Part shown: positions 44,865 to 54,349 of the stretch, one piece after another
Layout of the letters: the number at the start of each line of letters is the position of its first letter
Position numbering within the stretch: position 1 is the first letter of the stretch
Source of the DNA: Coenobita brevimanus
Lineage: Eukaryota; Arthropoda; Malacostraca; Decapoda; Coenobitidae
Length of the DNA: 64,000 nucleotides
Reading direction: 5' to 3'
NCBI GenBank assembly: GCA_032717465.1
Contig: CM064658.1
Location: forward strand, 10,639,850-10,703,849
Made by a program: the position numbers and the translations under genes
The notes under the pieces: generated by a model
What the model saw: the letters and a program-made list of their open reading frames with translations, nothing else
What the model was told of the DNA's origin: nothing
Database searches by the model: none

Positions 44865-47302
44865 ATGGCGACTCAGAACCCTACACCTCCCCAATCCATA
44901 TATTTGGATGATGTGAATAGACCCAAATTTACAGGAGAGGATAGTACTGTTTCGATTTACGAGTTCCTCAGAGAGGTCGAAAACGACATTCATAATCGCC
45001 AGATCGTAAATGAACCCTTGAAAGTTTCACATCTTCTCAGTCGACTCCATCATGGCAGATCATTAACCCTTACACCGCAGGCATGTTTCCCAATGTTTTG
45101 CGTGTCCCGCGGGGTTATTCGGGCTCCGACAGACTCTCAAAAAATATTTGCCAAAAATCAGTTATTAGTCCTAGAATATTAAAATTATATATGCATATGG
45201 CACAAACCTTCAGCTTTCTCCTGGGATGTTTGTTGAGCCTTCGTCGATTACCGTAGGACTTGTGGAGACCTCTGAAGTTGGGTAACGAAGGCTCCACTTT
45301 ACACTTCCCGACAACCCGTAATATGATTACCACAGCCAGATATTAACACTATAAACACTATATGATTATCGAGTAGTTTGGGATCCATACTCCAAATAAA
45401 AACTAATGTGAAAGCAATGAAAATTACGAGCGCTCTGACCTTCCCACTTGCGCTAGTTCGCTGTTGGTATTCTGTCATTTATTATTCATAAAACCCCTCA
45501 CACTTTATATTTCTATTACTATATAACACTTATATATATCTACAGTCTTTATCCATAAGTTTCCTTCAGTAGTAATAGTTTATTGTCACTGTAGGGATTC
45601 AATTTCTTTCAGTAAAATACGTAGCATTCACTTTCTCGTCCTGTATACTAGCATTGAGAGTGAATGTCACTTTCACCTTCACTCTCATAACTCATAGTAT
45701 TCATACATGCTAGAGTGAAACTTTCACTTTCATTACTCCTAGGGTATATACTCGTATTCTTATAATAATACTCATTTACATTTCTATTTACGTTCTCTAT
45801 TTTATTTACGTTATTTACATTTCTATTTTATTTACACTGTGTTATGCACTGTCACTTGAAGTTACTTATAAAACTATTTTCCACTGTTCACGTATATATA
45901 CATTCATTACTTTCACTTGCTGTTTACACATTATTTACACATTATTTACAATTCCACTTGCACTGTTTTACTCAATAGAAAGATCGTAGTCACTCTTTTA
46001 TCAATTGTCAGCCCTTTACCACTTTCCACACGAGGTTTAGTAGGGGGTAAAGGTCACAGGGCCCTTTGCATGGGGGTGAAAAGTGCCTGAAGTTAGCAGG
46101 AGCAAACAGACGTACCTTCACATTGGAAGATGAGAGTGAACTGATAAGGGTGGGCCGGGGTGGTGGCCTACCTAGGGAAATGCATTATTGCCAATGTTAG
46201 CCTCTTCACAGCAGCTAATATATAGCAGTGAAATGATTGGCAGGAAATCTAGACAATACATTATAAATTAGGTAGTTGCAGGTGAATGTAAATATCACTT
46301 AGACTTCTCCCTTCCCACCTTGTATGTATATTTATTACGAAAATAGATTATACGGCATATTTCAAGGGGGAATAAACAGCGAAAATTAGCGAACGAGTGC
46401 ACGTGAGGTGTTGTCAGGTGATAATTAACCAATTCCAGGTGTATGGCACTATCACTTACCTTATTTCTTTTTTGTATATATTATTTGGTATAAGAATTGG
46501 GCATAGGGCTTATTTCAATGGATGAAATCAGTGAAAAATTCCAGGGAAGATTTACTTAGCATAGCACGGCTGGGCAGGCGAGAGGATAGGGTAATGGAGG
46601 GAGGGTAGGGAGGGGAGTCAAGAACGGGGAGAAATGGCTAAATTGTCAACAATGGATGGGAGTACAGATGAGATTAGGAGTGCTGACTAGTGTTGGACAT
46701 TGGTAGTACTGATAGATGATACAAGCCACCACTTGAAAGCCCTGGCGAATTCAAAATAACACAGAATCACAAAAGTGACGCCCCGCGGTATGATCCCTTG
46801 CTCCCAAGCGTCACGAAAGTGACGCTCCGCGGTTAAGGGGTTAATAGGAGCCGCTATTCATGCGGGGCACTTCGAAGAGAGCCAAACGTTTGACTCGTTT
46901 CACCAACGGCTTATTCAATATTGTTGCCAACATTCCAATTCTGCATCTCTTACAGGATTAACTAATCTCCTCAAGCAAATCCAGGAAGACATGAAGGTAC
47001 CTCCCCAACATGCAAAAGTAATTGAGGCAGCTGCTACTATGAGGGTGACGAGTTCAGAGTTGCGCCAATTATTCCGTGGTACTCAATGGGTAACACAACA
47101 CAACGGGGAGATCATGATTACATTAAATAATTTTGCAGACTTGTTCGGTTACTTTAGATTTCTCAACTGGCTTTCGGACTCCCAAAAACAAATAGCACTA
47201 CAAGTTGGCTTTAACCCAGGAGACAATTTAATGGATATTAGTAAGACAATCGTTGAAAGGTCAGGAACAGACTTTACTTGCCACATATCCATGCTCGTCT
47301 AA
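44865..47302 (+). pseudogene. Gag fragment interrupted by a piggyBac-like insertion
   Basis: The left part runs from an ATG at 44865 with IYLDDVNRPKFTGEDST and a helical capsid-like stretch to 45062. The right part resumes at 46845 and continues to about 47276 with similar helical, Gln/Asn-rich sequence. The two halves are in phase if the insert is removed with one TTAA left behind, so gag was open when the insertion happened. Downstream it is cut off and joined to the env-like frame. No zinc knuckle is left. Confidence 0.7.
45063..46844. mobile_element. piggyBac-like non-autonomous transposon at TTAA
   Basis: Both edges carry TTAA (45063-45066, 46841-46844). Ends CCCTTACACCGC and its counterpart GCGGTTAAGGGG are imperfect inverted repeats. 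The right end has a tight hairpin GCGTCAC-GAAA-GTGACGC and a doubled GTGACGCYCCGCGG word. The interior (about 1.75 kb) is AT-rich with short hairpins such as GAGAGTGAA...TTCACTCTC near 45656. It encodes no transposase. Confidence 0.85.
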
Positions 47303-47802
47303 ATCACATCCGCTATTTCTTCTTTAGTGTCTCAACTCCTGTCAGTCTTATTTGTCCAGGGACCCCTGTCCGTTCACTATCCGCAATTAGTTTATATAAG
47401 GCCCCTGATTACTGTACAGTAAAGTCTGAGTCTATAATAGCCCATGCCACACATTATCACTTCGCACTTCACTCCCACAAGTATGACATCTTCAAACCCA
47501 TTAATACTTCCTTTCATCTACCAACAGACAATCTTTCCATCACATCAGACAACTTACGTATGTTGACCTATCTAAACAAGTCTGATTATATAATGAACCA
47601 GTTCTCTTCAGCTTTTAACCGATCCTGGTCACATCCAGTCTTTGTATTTCCTCCGGTTGTCTTATGTTTTCTAGGTTTTATTGCAATTGTTTGTATCCTG
47701 TATTGTTGTCTCAAGCGAATGGACAAAAGGTTGCATGAGATCCGTGTAGCAACAAGGTTAGTGCGACAACCAAAAGACCTGGAAAATGGTAGTTCTGAGT
47801 AA
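47278..47802 (+). pseudogene. Env-like C-terminal fragment with transmembrane segment
   Basis: A 174-codon open frame just before the 3' LTR. The first two thirds look like an extracellular domain with a few cysteines and an N-linked motif. A hydrophobic span of about 23 residues (47639-47710) is followed by CC and a basic cytoplasmic tail of about 35 residues. The position between pol and the 3' LTR and this topology match the end of an envelope-like protein of Gypsy-type elements. The N-terminal part, including any receptor-binding or fusion region, is absent. No function is expected. Confidence 0.6.
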
Positions 47803-48066
47803 AACTCATTTTGTGATTACATATATGTATTTGTAAATTGACCAAACCTATATGTTTATGCTATTTTTCCAACATGGCCATGTACTGTAAATATATTAAT
47901 CTTTTCTTACATCCAGCTTTGTGAATTATGTAGTAATATCTCATTTATTATTGTACTCCCATGTAGTTCCGGTTCACTGTATACTCAGACCACTTGCATT
48001 CTTGCCATATTATGACGATGCCCCACCATTGTGTCAGGAGACACACTTTTTGATGAGGAGGAAAAT

Positions 48067-48411
48067 TGTTTGTAACCTTTTTGTAAATATTATACAGTAT
48101 GTAAATATAGTATGTAAGTAGTTGTAAGTAGTTGTAAGTAGAATCCAAGTAGGGCGTCAACGCCCAGTGTTATGTCTATGATGAGCGGATTATTGTGTCT
48201 ACCTTGAGTGATTCATGTCTCTGTGATCGGGACCATCGCCCTAGCCGGATGAGAGCCGGCGATATTGTACGGGTTTGGGGATGGACACGGAGTTTGTCCG
48301 GTATCGCTGTATATTGATTCAAGACGGTGTTTAATATATTGTCAGAAAACTACTACAAGACTTTGCCTTCACCTGCAAGTGACGTAAAGGGGGGCATCGA
48401 CAGCTTTAACA
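48067..48411 (+). repeat. 3' LTR (345 bp)
   Basis: Preceded by the purine tract GAGGAGGAAAAT. It has an extra tandem GTAAGTAGTT unit compared with the 5' LTR. Confidence 0.88.
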
Positions 48412-48672
48412 CTGAGGTGCTTTGGCCATGTGGAGAGGATGGAGAGTGAGCGACTGACGAAGAGAGTGTAAGTCAGTGAGGTGGAGGGGGAGAGAGGGAG
48501 GGGGAGGCCAAGGATGAGATGGAGGGATGGAGTGGAGAGGTATATGAGAGAGGGGGGGGGGTGAGTTGGGAGCAGGGCAGTGAAATGGCGGGGGACAGGG
48601 TGACATGGAGATGATTTGTGGTCACCCTGTATGGGATTAAGGCATCTGGCAATAGATAGATAGATAGATAGA
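48412..48672 (+). pseudogene. RTE-like LINE fragment, right half, with GATA tail
   Basis: It continues the LINE interrupted at 43214 (CTTTGGCCATGTGGAGAGGATGG) through the C-terminal GRPRMRWRDG region in shifted frames and the 3' UTR, to (GATA)n at 48653-48671. Confidence 0.85.
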
Positions 48673-49039
48673 AGAATGTATCACAAGTGACCAGTACTGT
48701 CTGGCAGTATTAGACGACGGCTAAATTTGCAAAAGTATTGTACAAAATTACCTACCTATGTCATGCAAAATTTTTTTTTATCTTAAAAACGTGTTCAGTG
48801 AGCGTCGCAAAATCGCCAGGGTGAGGATATTATAAATTTAATGCCAATAAAATATTATGAATTTTAGTGATCTGAAGGTTATGTCAAGTGACAGCTTTTG
48901 TTAATTAACAGATGGCTATATATCAGATATTTCACCAGAAGTGAGTGGTTCAATACATGAAAACAATCATATAAAACTCAACTACAGTAACTTAAATCAC
49001 TAGGATCGTCCTACCTAATCCGGACATAATTATCGAGTT
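48673..49039. other. Noncoding, nothing recognised
   Basis: AT-rich, no repeats or frames of note. Confidence 0.4.
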
Positions 49040-49290
49040 TTCAAGATGGCTAAAAAGACCTATTACTCATGACTATAGACTGTCGGTTCCAAAGTTAAAT
49101 TTCCAGCACGACCGACATCGGTCATTTTGGAAATGGGCCTGAAAGAGTACCCTCCCGATTTTTCAGATGCATGAGCCTTTTTTTTTTTTTTTTTTTGGTG
49201 TTAGTAGATACCCTTGGGTCAACAAAATAATAGGTTTCATTTATGTTCCATTTTTTCCCGGTCCGATGGTTCTGAGGGCTAGATCTATGC
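49040..49290 (-). repeat. Second, inverted copy of the 37610-37830 repeat
   Basis: Read on the minus strand it gives GGGAAAAAATGGAACATAAATGAAACC, a poly-A tract, and GAAAAATCGGGAGGGTAC in the same order as the first copy. It has no PIN-family coding sequence after it that I can see. Confidence 0.7.
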
Positions 49291-49504
49291 AACTAGAGTG
49301 ACTTTTCGAACTGGAGATGCTCAGTACACTATTCCGTATCATGTTTTGTAAGGGAAATCTTTCCTAAGTTCAATGAATTTGCCTAAGGCAACAAGAATCA
49401 CCTAAACTTAATACATAGTCGAAGTGATGGAATTAAGATGGAACTTAGCCATCGCGACCGTACCTAGGTATATTGTCTAAACATATTCCCGAGCAATTAA
49501 AATG

Positions 49505-49680
49505 TTAGAATCATTATCATCATCATCCGGACCTCCTTTCCCACCGTTGTGCAGGGTGATGAGTAGCACGTCCAGATAGCCAAGGTTTGCCCAGTCCAAT
49601 GGGCCACGCTTCCATTCACTCATTATTCAAGCCCCCGGAATCCTGGCTCTATCTGATACGCCAAAAAACATTCACCACAT
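49505..49680 (-). repeat. Possible retroposon 3' end with (GAT)n tail
   Basis: On the minus strand a G/C-richer block (CACCCTGCACAACGGTGGGA) leads into GGATGATGATGATAATGAT. The tetranucleotide-like tail and GC contrast suggest a retroposon end. Low certainty. Confidence 0.3.
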
Positions 49681-51174
49681 TCTTTAGCTTTTCTGTAGCT
49701 TCACATAAACATATCCGATAGAGTTAGAATCGAGCTTATTAAATCTCCTTAGGGCACTCGTGACTAACTTCAGTTGGAATACATCATCTGGCGTTAGCTA
49801 AATTAAGATACTAGAGTTAGCAGATCTAAAGTGGGTGAAGGTAAAATTAGAACTCCAGAATTTAGAGTCAGTATTGGTTAAGACGTTGTCTAACATCATT
49901 TTGTTAATCCACTGTCACTGGATTTTTTCATCAACTTCGAATTTATCATCAGTTTAGAAATTCCATAAGTGTCAAGGAATCATTGAAGCTCTTGGAGTGA
50001 GGAGGGCTAAGCAACCGAAAGTGAGTGCTGATATGCATAATCGGATATTTTTGTTTTAAGCTTACTCCTACAGCTCATTGGCATAATAAGTTGATACTAC
50101 GGGTAAGCATTATTTCTTCCTGACTGCCAAAATGTTTTTGTGTTAATCTATTGTTACAACTCTACATTCAAGATGCAAAGATGCCAAATTTTCCTTTAAA
50201 ACTGAGCAAAGTATAGTTGTGGTTAATGTATTTGCTGTTATATGTACTGTACTATACCTCTCGCCATTTTCACCTTTATTACCAAGACTGAGTAGCCAAG
50301 CCCCAGGTTCATAAGTATCAGATACCGCGATAAAGAAGTGAGTGATTAATGATGAATTTCAGTACTAACAGCGCAATACCACTGTGTTTTTGATATTCTT
50401 CATCTCATTAGGTGTTGGAGGGAGACGCCTTCATGTAGAGGCACTGGTATAACTGGGCGGTTGAGCAGCCCCAACTCCCTCCCTCAACTCCCTCCCTATC
50501 CCACTGAAAGAAGGACAGTTGTCTGCAGGAGAGGGGCACTTTCAGACTCCAAACCACTGAGCTCACATTCAAATACTTCTGGGGTTGCAACTACTGCAGT
50601 CCACTAACCACTCATGAGACTGGACATCGTCGTAAAGAAGTTAAACATTCCTTCTGATTTAAAAGGCCTGATAGTTCAAGCCTCCGTACCAGGTACTTCT
50701 GAACTCAACTGTACATACTGGGTTGTGACTAACCATAGGGGTCGAGGTAAGCTTCAGGACCCTGCAACACGGGGCTCCAAACTTCCTCCTCCAGCAGTGT
50801 AAGGGCGTTGTGATGGACGTACACCCACCCGTTCGTCAGTCCTGAGCCACGAGCACACAAACACAATAAGAGAAAATTGCAATGAATCAGAGCACTGGAA
50901 AGTAATTTATATTCATAAAAATGATCATCACTTTTCTGTGTACTATTTAATGCTTTGCTGGGCAGGGTAGTTAATGGTTCAGTAATGGCGTGATGAATAA
51001 TTTGACTAAATTGAATACTGAATACTTTTCACTGAAAATTACAGACATAACCATCAGAAGAACAATGACATGCCAAAAATTAACGTCATTTTTTATGGTT
51101 AAACAAGTGCTACAGAATAAGTAGTCTTTTGTGCGTGTGTATACATGTATGTGTGTGTGTGTGTGTGTGTAATT
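49681..51174. other. Noncoding, nothing recognised
   Basis: No supported exon or element end. Short frames at 50408-50590 and 50614-50802 lack any family resemblance. Confidence 0.4.
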
Positions 51175-51423
51175 CACCGGCTCGGTCAGGATCACTTGAT
51201 GGTCGTGATGGTCAGCTTTTACCCTCCCGGAAGGGAGCTGAGAGCTCATATAGTCCGATCTAAGGGCAAGGCTGTGACCTTCACTCACGCACACACCCGT
51301 CCCCTTGCTCAAGGGGGACAGTAACCACCCACTTCGTCAGTGAAACTTTTCACAACCTGAGCGAGGCGCGAACTCCCGTCCACCAGTTGGCAAGCGAGAA
51401 CGTTACCACAACACCAGCGAGCG
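51175..51423 (-). mobile_element. tRNA-derived SINE with (CA)n tail, minus strand
   Basis: On the minus strand the head at 51423 reads GGTGTTGTGGTAACG (A-box-like), then GGGAGTTCGCGCCTC (B box), a body of about 180 bp and a (CA)n tail at 51150-51171. A different family from the SINEs at 18067 and 52180. Confidence 0.7.
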
Positions 51424-51455
51424 GTGTGTGTGTGTATGTGTGTGTGTGTGTGTGT

Positions 51456-51533
<78 letters not shown>
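51424..51533. repeat. (TG)n microsatellite
   Basis: About 105 bp of TG with two TATG interruptions, abutting the SINE head. Confidence 0.95.
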
Positions 51534-51535
<2 letters not shown>

Positions 51536-52179
51536 GGGGGTAAAATATAAAGTAAATGGCTCCTTCTGGAGAGCATGCTTAAATTCTTTAATTATGACTT
51601 TCAAATAGGGCTTTACTGTAGCCAACTTATCATTAAAGTACCTTAACAAAAACACAGACGATATTTATGTTCAATATGCTCTAGCAGTACACAGCTTTCC
51701 ATTGCCATTTTTATAATCATAACTAGAAGGCAAACTGAAACTTTTTTTTTTTTTTTTTGAGGGGTGGGTTAGGGGCGGGCTAGTGAGGAGCTGACTCAAA
51801 AAACACTCGAAGTGTCATTAACAACTTCAGATTTTGGAGTTTATTAATATTTCTTACAATTTTTGTGTGCAGGTGTGCACAAAGTTCGCATTACTGACAG
51901 GGAGAGATAGACTCGAACTTAATATTATAGGATTAAATTTAGGTTGTTTATGCGCAGTGCTTTTCCCTGGCTCTCCGTGTCATACTCATGGGAATTCTAG
52001 CACAACACAGAAACGTAGCCTACCTTCGGTTTTTGCATTTATTTTAAAATTAATGTTTAAAGAATACACCAAATGTTACTTTGCAATTCTGCTCTGAATA
52101 CTGATCACATCTTTAGTCGTTTCAGCCTGCTGCTCAACACTAAATTAGCATTAGAGATAGACGAGGGAGTGGGGGGATA
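51534..52179. other. Noncoding, with a poly-T tract
   Basis: An 18-T run near 51741-51758 could be an orphan retroposon tail. No coding support for the 51834-52097 frame. Confidence 0.4.
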
Positions 52180-52400
52180 GCGATAGCCGACTTAGTAGAG
52201 AGATGGTCTACCTTTCCGATCGACACGGGTTCGAATCCTGGCTGGGGCAGGGAACAATTTAAAAGGGTTTGAATGAGTTATAGACTTTACTGATCTAAAT
52301 AAAAGACCACTGACATGTCGTAACCCCACCCACCCACCCACCTTCATACCGGTTGGCTACATTAATCCTGTATGTGACAACAGTTTTACATCGTGTTCTG
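52180..52400 (+). mobile_element. tRNA-derived SINE, 3'-truncated copy
   Basis: Shares GGGTTCGAATCCTGGCTGGGGCAGGGA, GACATGTCGTAA and TCCTGTATG with the SINE at 18067. The 3' half and poly-A are missing, and a CCCACCCACCC tract lies in the middle. Confidence 0.75.
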
Positions 52401-53780
52401 GGAATTTTCTTTATTTATTAGGTAAATAAGAGAACGAGACGGTTTTCCACTTCTGCTTCTGCACACATCAGTAAACCTGCTACTATTCTATCTTCTGGGG
52501 CCGTTCCTCCTTTGATTCTTTTAAGAGAAAATTTTACTTTGTCAAGTGTTACCTCTGATAGTTCACTTGTGTCAGTTGAAAAGTCAGCTGTTGGTACTGC
52601 TGTCTTACATGTATTCAGTTCTTTGTAAAATTCCTCAACTCTCTTCGCCATCTTCTCTTTGCACTTGATGACTTCATCATTTTTGTCTTTCAGTGATATA
52701 ATTCCTTGATTTCCTGGTTCCAAAGCTTCGGACCACATTTACATGTTTTCCTTTTCTGATGGTTTCTTTGATCTAACTTATGTTTCTCTTTCGATTTTTC
52801 TTCTCTATCTCTTTGGGTATATGATTCTGCTCATCCCAGTTCATCTTTGTTTGTTTTTATTTTCTTTCTTCTTCTACTTTCTTCTTTTTTATGAGCTTGA
52901 GGGTCGTTTTCGAATACTTACTGTCTTTTGTTATATTAGCTTTCCCTACTACCTCCGTTGATTCCTATAAGTTTTGTTAGTCAACCGTTCAACTCATCAG
53001 TGCAACACTCGGTATAACTTATAGACTGAAATCTGTTTTTTATTAACTAGAAGGCAACTTTGCTTTCGCTTACTTTTATCGGGCATACCTTTTTATTTCT
53101 GATCAGTTTCTTTCTCTTGGTTCCGTAACTGATTCTGGCTGTGCAACCCATCATTCTATGGTCACTTCCTATATAATATACAGTATTATACTTTCCTGTT
53201 AGCAGTGACATTAGTGATCATGTTGTTCTTATCTACTACAATCGATTTCTTTTTTTTTTTTCTTTTTCTTTATTCTGGCATTCCCAGGTTCATAATCTAC
53301 CTGATCTTATGTGGAAGCATGTGTTCATTATTATCCTGTTAAACATTTCGGCAAAATTTACCACCATTACACTTGTCATTCCCCTCCCCTAGCCAGAATT
53401 TTCCATTCATTCTTCTCCATTATTCAATTTGTCAACTTTTGCATTTAAGTCTCCCATGAGTATGTTATATGTGATCTTTTCTTCTTCCACATTCTTGGAG
53501 ACGTTTACATAGAATATTTCTATTTGTTCATCTGTGCTTTGAGAAGTGGGTACATAAATTTGAAACACTTTGGGGGTCTATCTTTTTACGTAATCTAACA
53601 ATGATCTCTCCATGATATCTGTTAATTAGAAATGCTACACCATTAACATTTTCACTCCACCTTCCTTCAAAGAAAGATAAATGGTTGCTGTCTTGGAGGT
53701 GAATTAAATTTTCTTCTAATACACTATACCAGTAGCCGTGTGTGTGTGTGTATTTTGGGTAGCCGAAACTACACATTCAA
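52401..53780 (-). pseudogene. RTE-type LINE fragment (family B): endonuclease end and RT start
   Basis: On the minus strand the endonuclease (ENLIHLQDSNHLSFF, NVNGVAFLIN, 53776-53530) is followed by a linker and then an open frame (52738-52418) with the pre-RT region KCKEKMAKRVEEFYKELN, DTSELSEVTLDKV and the start of RT. RT is then cut off near 52418, next to the SINE. Frameshifts and stops are present between. Same family as 54350-58745 (+) and 59820-61945 (-). Confidence 0.7.
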
Positions 53781-53785
53781 ATCAC

Positions 53786-54165
53786 ACCAAAATTAGCACA
53801 GAAATTGCAAAAAATTCGCTGATGTGAAAATACTTGGTCCCATCACGATTGAAAAACTTTTATAATATTTAATGTGTGATCAAATTTTGATCAAAAAATG
53901 CCGCTCCCGGCGACCGGTCGGTTGTCGTGGCCGAGTGGTTAATATCTCGGACTTGCGTGCTGACAACTTGGGTTCCATTCCCGAAGCGAGGTGAGGGCGT
54001 CTTTCTTCGGTATGGAGGCGTCCTGATGCGCCAAAATTGGCATGAAATAATTCGCTGATGCCGAAAAACTTGGTCCCATCTCGACTGATGATTTTTTATT
54101 AGAGTTAAGAGCGATCAAAGTTTGGTTCGGAAAACAGTTCATTTGCTACCAGGACTTTTAGAAAT
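53786..54165 (+). mobile_element. Tandem pair of tRNA-derived SINE units
   Basis: Unit 1 (53786-53905) is tail-only: ATTCGCTGATGTGAAAATACTTGGTCCCATC. Unit 2 (53925-54165) has a tRNA-Ser/Leu-like head GTCGTGGCCGAGTGGTTAA with the B-box-like GGGTTCCATTCCC, then the same tail (TTCGCTGATGCCGAAAAACTTGGTCCCATC). A third, distinct SINE family in this window. Confidence 0.7.
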
Positions 54166-54186
54166 CGAGTCTACTCAAGCCATGTG

Positions 54187-54330
54187 AGAAGCACAAGAAA
54201 ACGAGCGCACAGCACAAGAGCCCTCCGCAGGAGCGGGTGCGAGACGGCCCGAAGGACCCACAAGCACTTGTATTTTCTGTGGATCTTGCTCAGACCTACA
54301 ATATCCCAACTAATGTTTTCTATTTCAGTA
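54187..54330 (+). pseudogene. Short fragment of an uncharacterised repeated protein family
   Basis: The frame EKHKKTSAQHKSPPQ ... PKDPQALVFSVDLAQTYNIP has the look of a Lys-rich helix followed by a β-strand FxxDLxQxxxxP. That pattern is frequent in unnamed multicopy arthropod proteins, as far as I recall. It is less than 50 residues long and merges by chance into the RT fragment downstream. Confidence 0.35.
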
Positions 54331-54349
54331 TTAAGGTTCAGATCTGTAA

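Larger units (their letters stand above)
43215..48411 (+). mobile_element. LTR element with partial gag and env-like tail, pol deleted
   Basis: LTRs 43215-43545 and 48067-48411 start TGTTTGTAACC and end TTTAACA. A 4-bp duplication CTGA (43211-43214 and 48412-48415) flanks it, inside a LINE whose sequence resumes cleanly. The internal part has a long leader, gag (interrupted by a piggyBac-like element), and a short ORF with a transmembrane segment. No protease, RT or integrase remains. A 4-bp duplication plus an env-like product suggests an errantivirus-like Gypsy lineage (inference). It is an old, internally deleted, defective copy. Confidence 0.85.

Noticed and set aside
51834..52097. Host membrane-like ORF
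   Set aside because: Short, no signal peptide or conserved motif, AT-rich composition only.
53925..54000. tRNA-Ser/Leu gene
   Set aside because: The head resembles a tRNA, but the anticodon and acceptor stems do not pair well and a SINE tail follows.
54300..54342. Splice acceptor at CTAATGTTTTCTATTTCAG starting a host exon
   Set aside because: The downstream sequence is LINE RT and the upstream frame is already coding-like, so the site is probably accidental.
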